From contig OY763414.1 of the NCBI GenBank assembly GCA_963667435.1, positions 682,001-746,000 on the forward strand: a DNA stretch of 64,000 bases, in the 5' to 3' direction. The notes under the pieces were generated by a model, which was given only the letters and a program-made list of their open reading frames with translations, was not told the origin of the DNA and searched no databases. This document shows, piece after piece, positions 63,078 through 64,000 of the stretch. This DNA comes from Marispirochaeta sp963667435. Lineage in GTDB: Bacteria; Spirochaetota; Spirochaetia; JC444; Marispirochaetaceae. Both the position numbers and the translations under genes were made by a program. The first letter of the stretch is position 1. Every line of letters begins with the position of its first letter.

Positions 63078-64000
63078 TTAGAACACAGACAAACCGGCAG
63101 CTGCACGCACCTCATTTATTTCATCCCAGGTGAAATAACCTTCGTCTACATAATGCTGATACACAACCTTTCCAGCCTCAACAAAACCTGCAAGGTTCTG
63201 GGGTGGAACAGTATTGACCTCTATCATGTCGCGCATTTTCTCCAGATAGCCGGCTTCCGAACCAAGCCATATCTTGTCGCTGTATCGCATGGTATCCGTT
63301 GATACGGTATCAAAAATTGCTTTGAGATCATCGGGGAGGCTGTTATACCAGTCGGGATTTACATATATAGGATCCGGATGAATTTCCCAGTTCACCACAG
63401 ACAGGTATTTCTGGGGCTCATAGAACTTCATATCGAAAATATTGGAGAAAGGATTCTCCTGTCCGTCTACAACCCCGGTTTTCAGTGCCATATAGGTTTC
63501 GGTATATGCAACCTCTTGAGGGTTGGCCCCGAAAGCCTTGAAAGACTGCACAATAACACCCACCGGTGGTGTCCGGATTTTCAACCCTGACAGGTCGGCA
63601 ATGGAATTAATTGGCCGCTTGTTGTTGGTAATCTGGCGTGCACCACCTGCTACTCCGCAGGCAGGTACATACAGTCCGTTGTCCAGTGCTCCTTCATTGA
63701 TTTTTCGTCCAATATCGCTGTCCATGGCACGCCCGGCCTGATAGGGGTCCTCAAACATGAAGGGTAATGCATAAATAAAATACTTGGGATTTGCAGTCTG
63801 CCAGATACCTCCGCGCATACCCTGTAGTGCACCTGTTTTTATCAGATCAAGAACCTCTGCTTCAGTACCCATGGTTCCACTGAAGTACAATTCCACTTTT
63901 ATCCTTCCGTTGGTGAGTTTTTCCAGCTGATCCTTGAAATACTCCATGGATTTACTGCGGGGATGATCGGCTGACTGGGTATTGGCATATTTAAATACAT
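63078..64000 (-). CDS. TRAP transporter solute-binding protein DctP, partial
   Basis: The gene leaves the right edge: the frame stays open from the visible ATG 63947 back to 64000 with FKYANTQSADHP, which is typical early DctP sequence after the signal peptide. About 307 residues are visible; the signal peptide and first residues are missing. The body has VELYFSGTMGTEAEVLDLIK, GLKIRTPPVGV and VVDGQENPFSNIFDM, the DctP core with the substrate-binding Arg and Asn. Given kduI and kduD it probably binds a uronate. Confidence 0.93.
   Translation of the reverse strand, partial: VFKYANTQSADHPRSKSMEYFKDQLEKLTNGRIKVELYFSGTMGTEAEVLDLIKTGALQGMRGGIWQTANPKYFIYALPFMFEDPYQAGRAMDSDIGRKINEGALDNGLYVPACGVAGGARQITNNKRPINSIADLSGLKIRTPPVGVIVQSFKAFGANPQEVAYTETYMALKTGVVDGQENPFSNIFDMKFYEPQKYLSVVNWEIHPDPIYVNPDWYNSLPDDLKAIFDTVSTDTMRYSDKIWLGSEAGYLEKMRDMIEVNTVPPQNLAGFVEAGKVVYQHYVDEGYFTWDEINEVRAAAGLSVF

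Overview
The window looks like chromosomal DNA of a free-living member of the Spirochaetaceae. The evidence is a spirochaete-type periplasmic flagellin locus (two tandem FlaB core flagellins with FlaG, FliD, FlgK, FlgL, FliW and CsrA), several PilZ proteins of spirochaete type, and a threonyl-tRNA synthetase without a TGS domain. Protein families and gene order indicate the phylum and family; I cannot name the genus. The DNA reads as a stable chromosome: I see no insertion sequence, phage or CRISPR array, and the only mobile-like element is a small CcdAB toxin-antitoxin pair.

Layout. 1-2.2 kb: start of a membrane protein leaving the left edge, then infC-rpmI-rplT and two cell-division proteins (ZapB-like, ZapA). 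2.2-17.8 kb: motility and c-di-GMP block (PilZ protein, TPR protein, flaB1, flaB2, flaG, fliD, an unknown protein, a membrane PilZ protein, tsaE-tsaB, an HD-GYP phosphodiesterase; then on the minus strand flgN-flgK-flgL-fliW-csrA). 17.8-29.5 kb: transglutaminase-like TPR protein, trxB, a family 3 glycosidase, a GNAT enzyme, glycogen genes glgA and glgC around the DNA-repair pair mrfA-mrfB, and a Nudix hydrolase. 29.5-34.8 kb: small regulators (TrpR-like, ComFB, DtxR-like with sufE, TetR, XRE-cupin) and a two-subunit aconitase-type hydro-lyase. 34.9-39.6 kb: a secreted lipoprotein pair behind a likely sigma-54 promoter. 39.6-44.4 kb: ccdAB, ychF, an MFS transporter and an L-serine ammonia-lyase. 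44.9-50.9 kb: a complete rRNA operon on the minus strand (16S, tRNA-Ile, 23S, 5S) with tandem promoters. 50.9-57.2 kb: HAD phosphatase, pgsA, WGR protein, membrane protein, M32 carboxypeptidase, and thrS behind a T-box leader. 57.2-64 kb: FAD oxidoreductase and a uronate operon (TRAP transporter dctPQM, kduI, kduD, iclR).

How the parts work together. The best-supported regulatory story is flagellin control: both flaB leaders carry a short hairpin with GGA in its loop, followed by a GGA in the Shine-Dalgarno sequence. This is the geometry of CsrA targets, and CsrA and its antagonist FliW are encoded about 9 kb away. Two PilZ receptors and an HD-GYP phosphodiesterase in the same block link motility to c-di-GMP. 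A second candidate system is the lipoprotein pair, with a -24/-12 promoter and a cluster of inverted CTCTCA repeats about 110-155 bp upstream. A third pattern is that six genes have a good -35/-10 promoter whose -10 box lies only 6-10 bases before the ATG, which predicts leaderless mRNAs. In several places the longest open frame begins at a TTG that is really part of a -35 hexamer; I have moved those starts inward.
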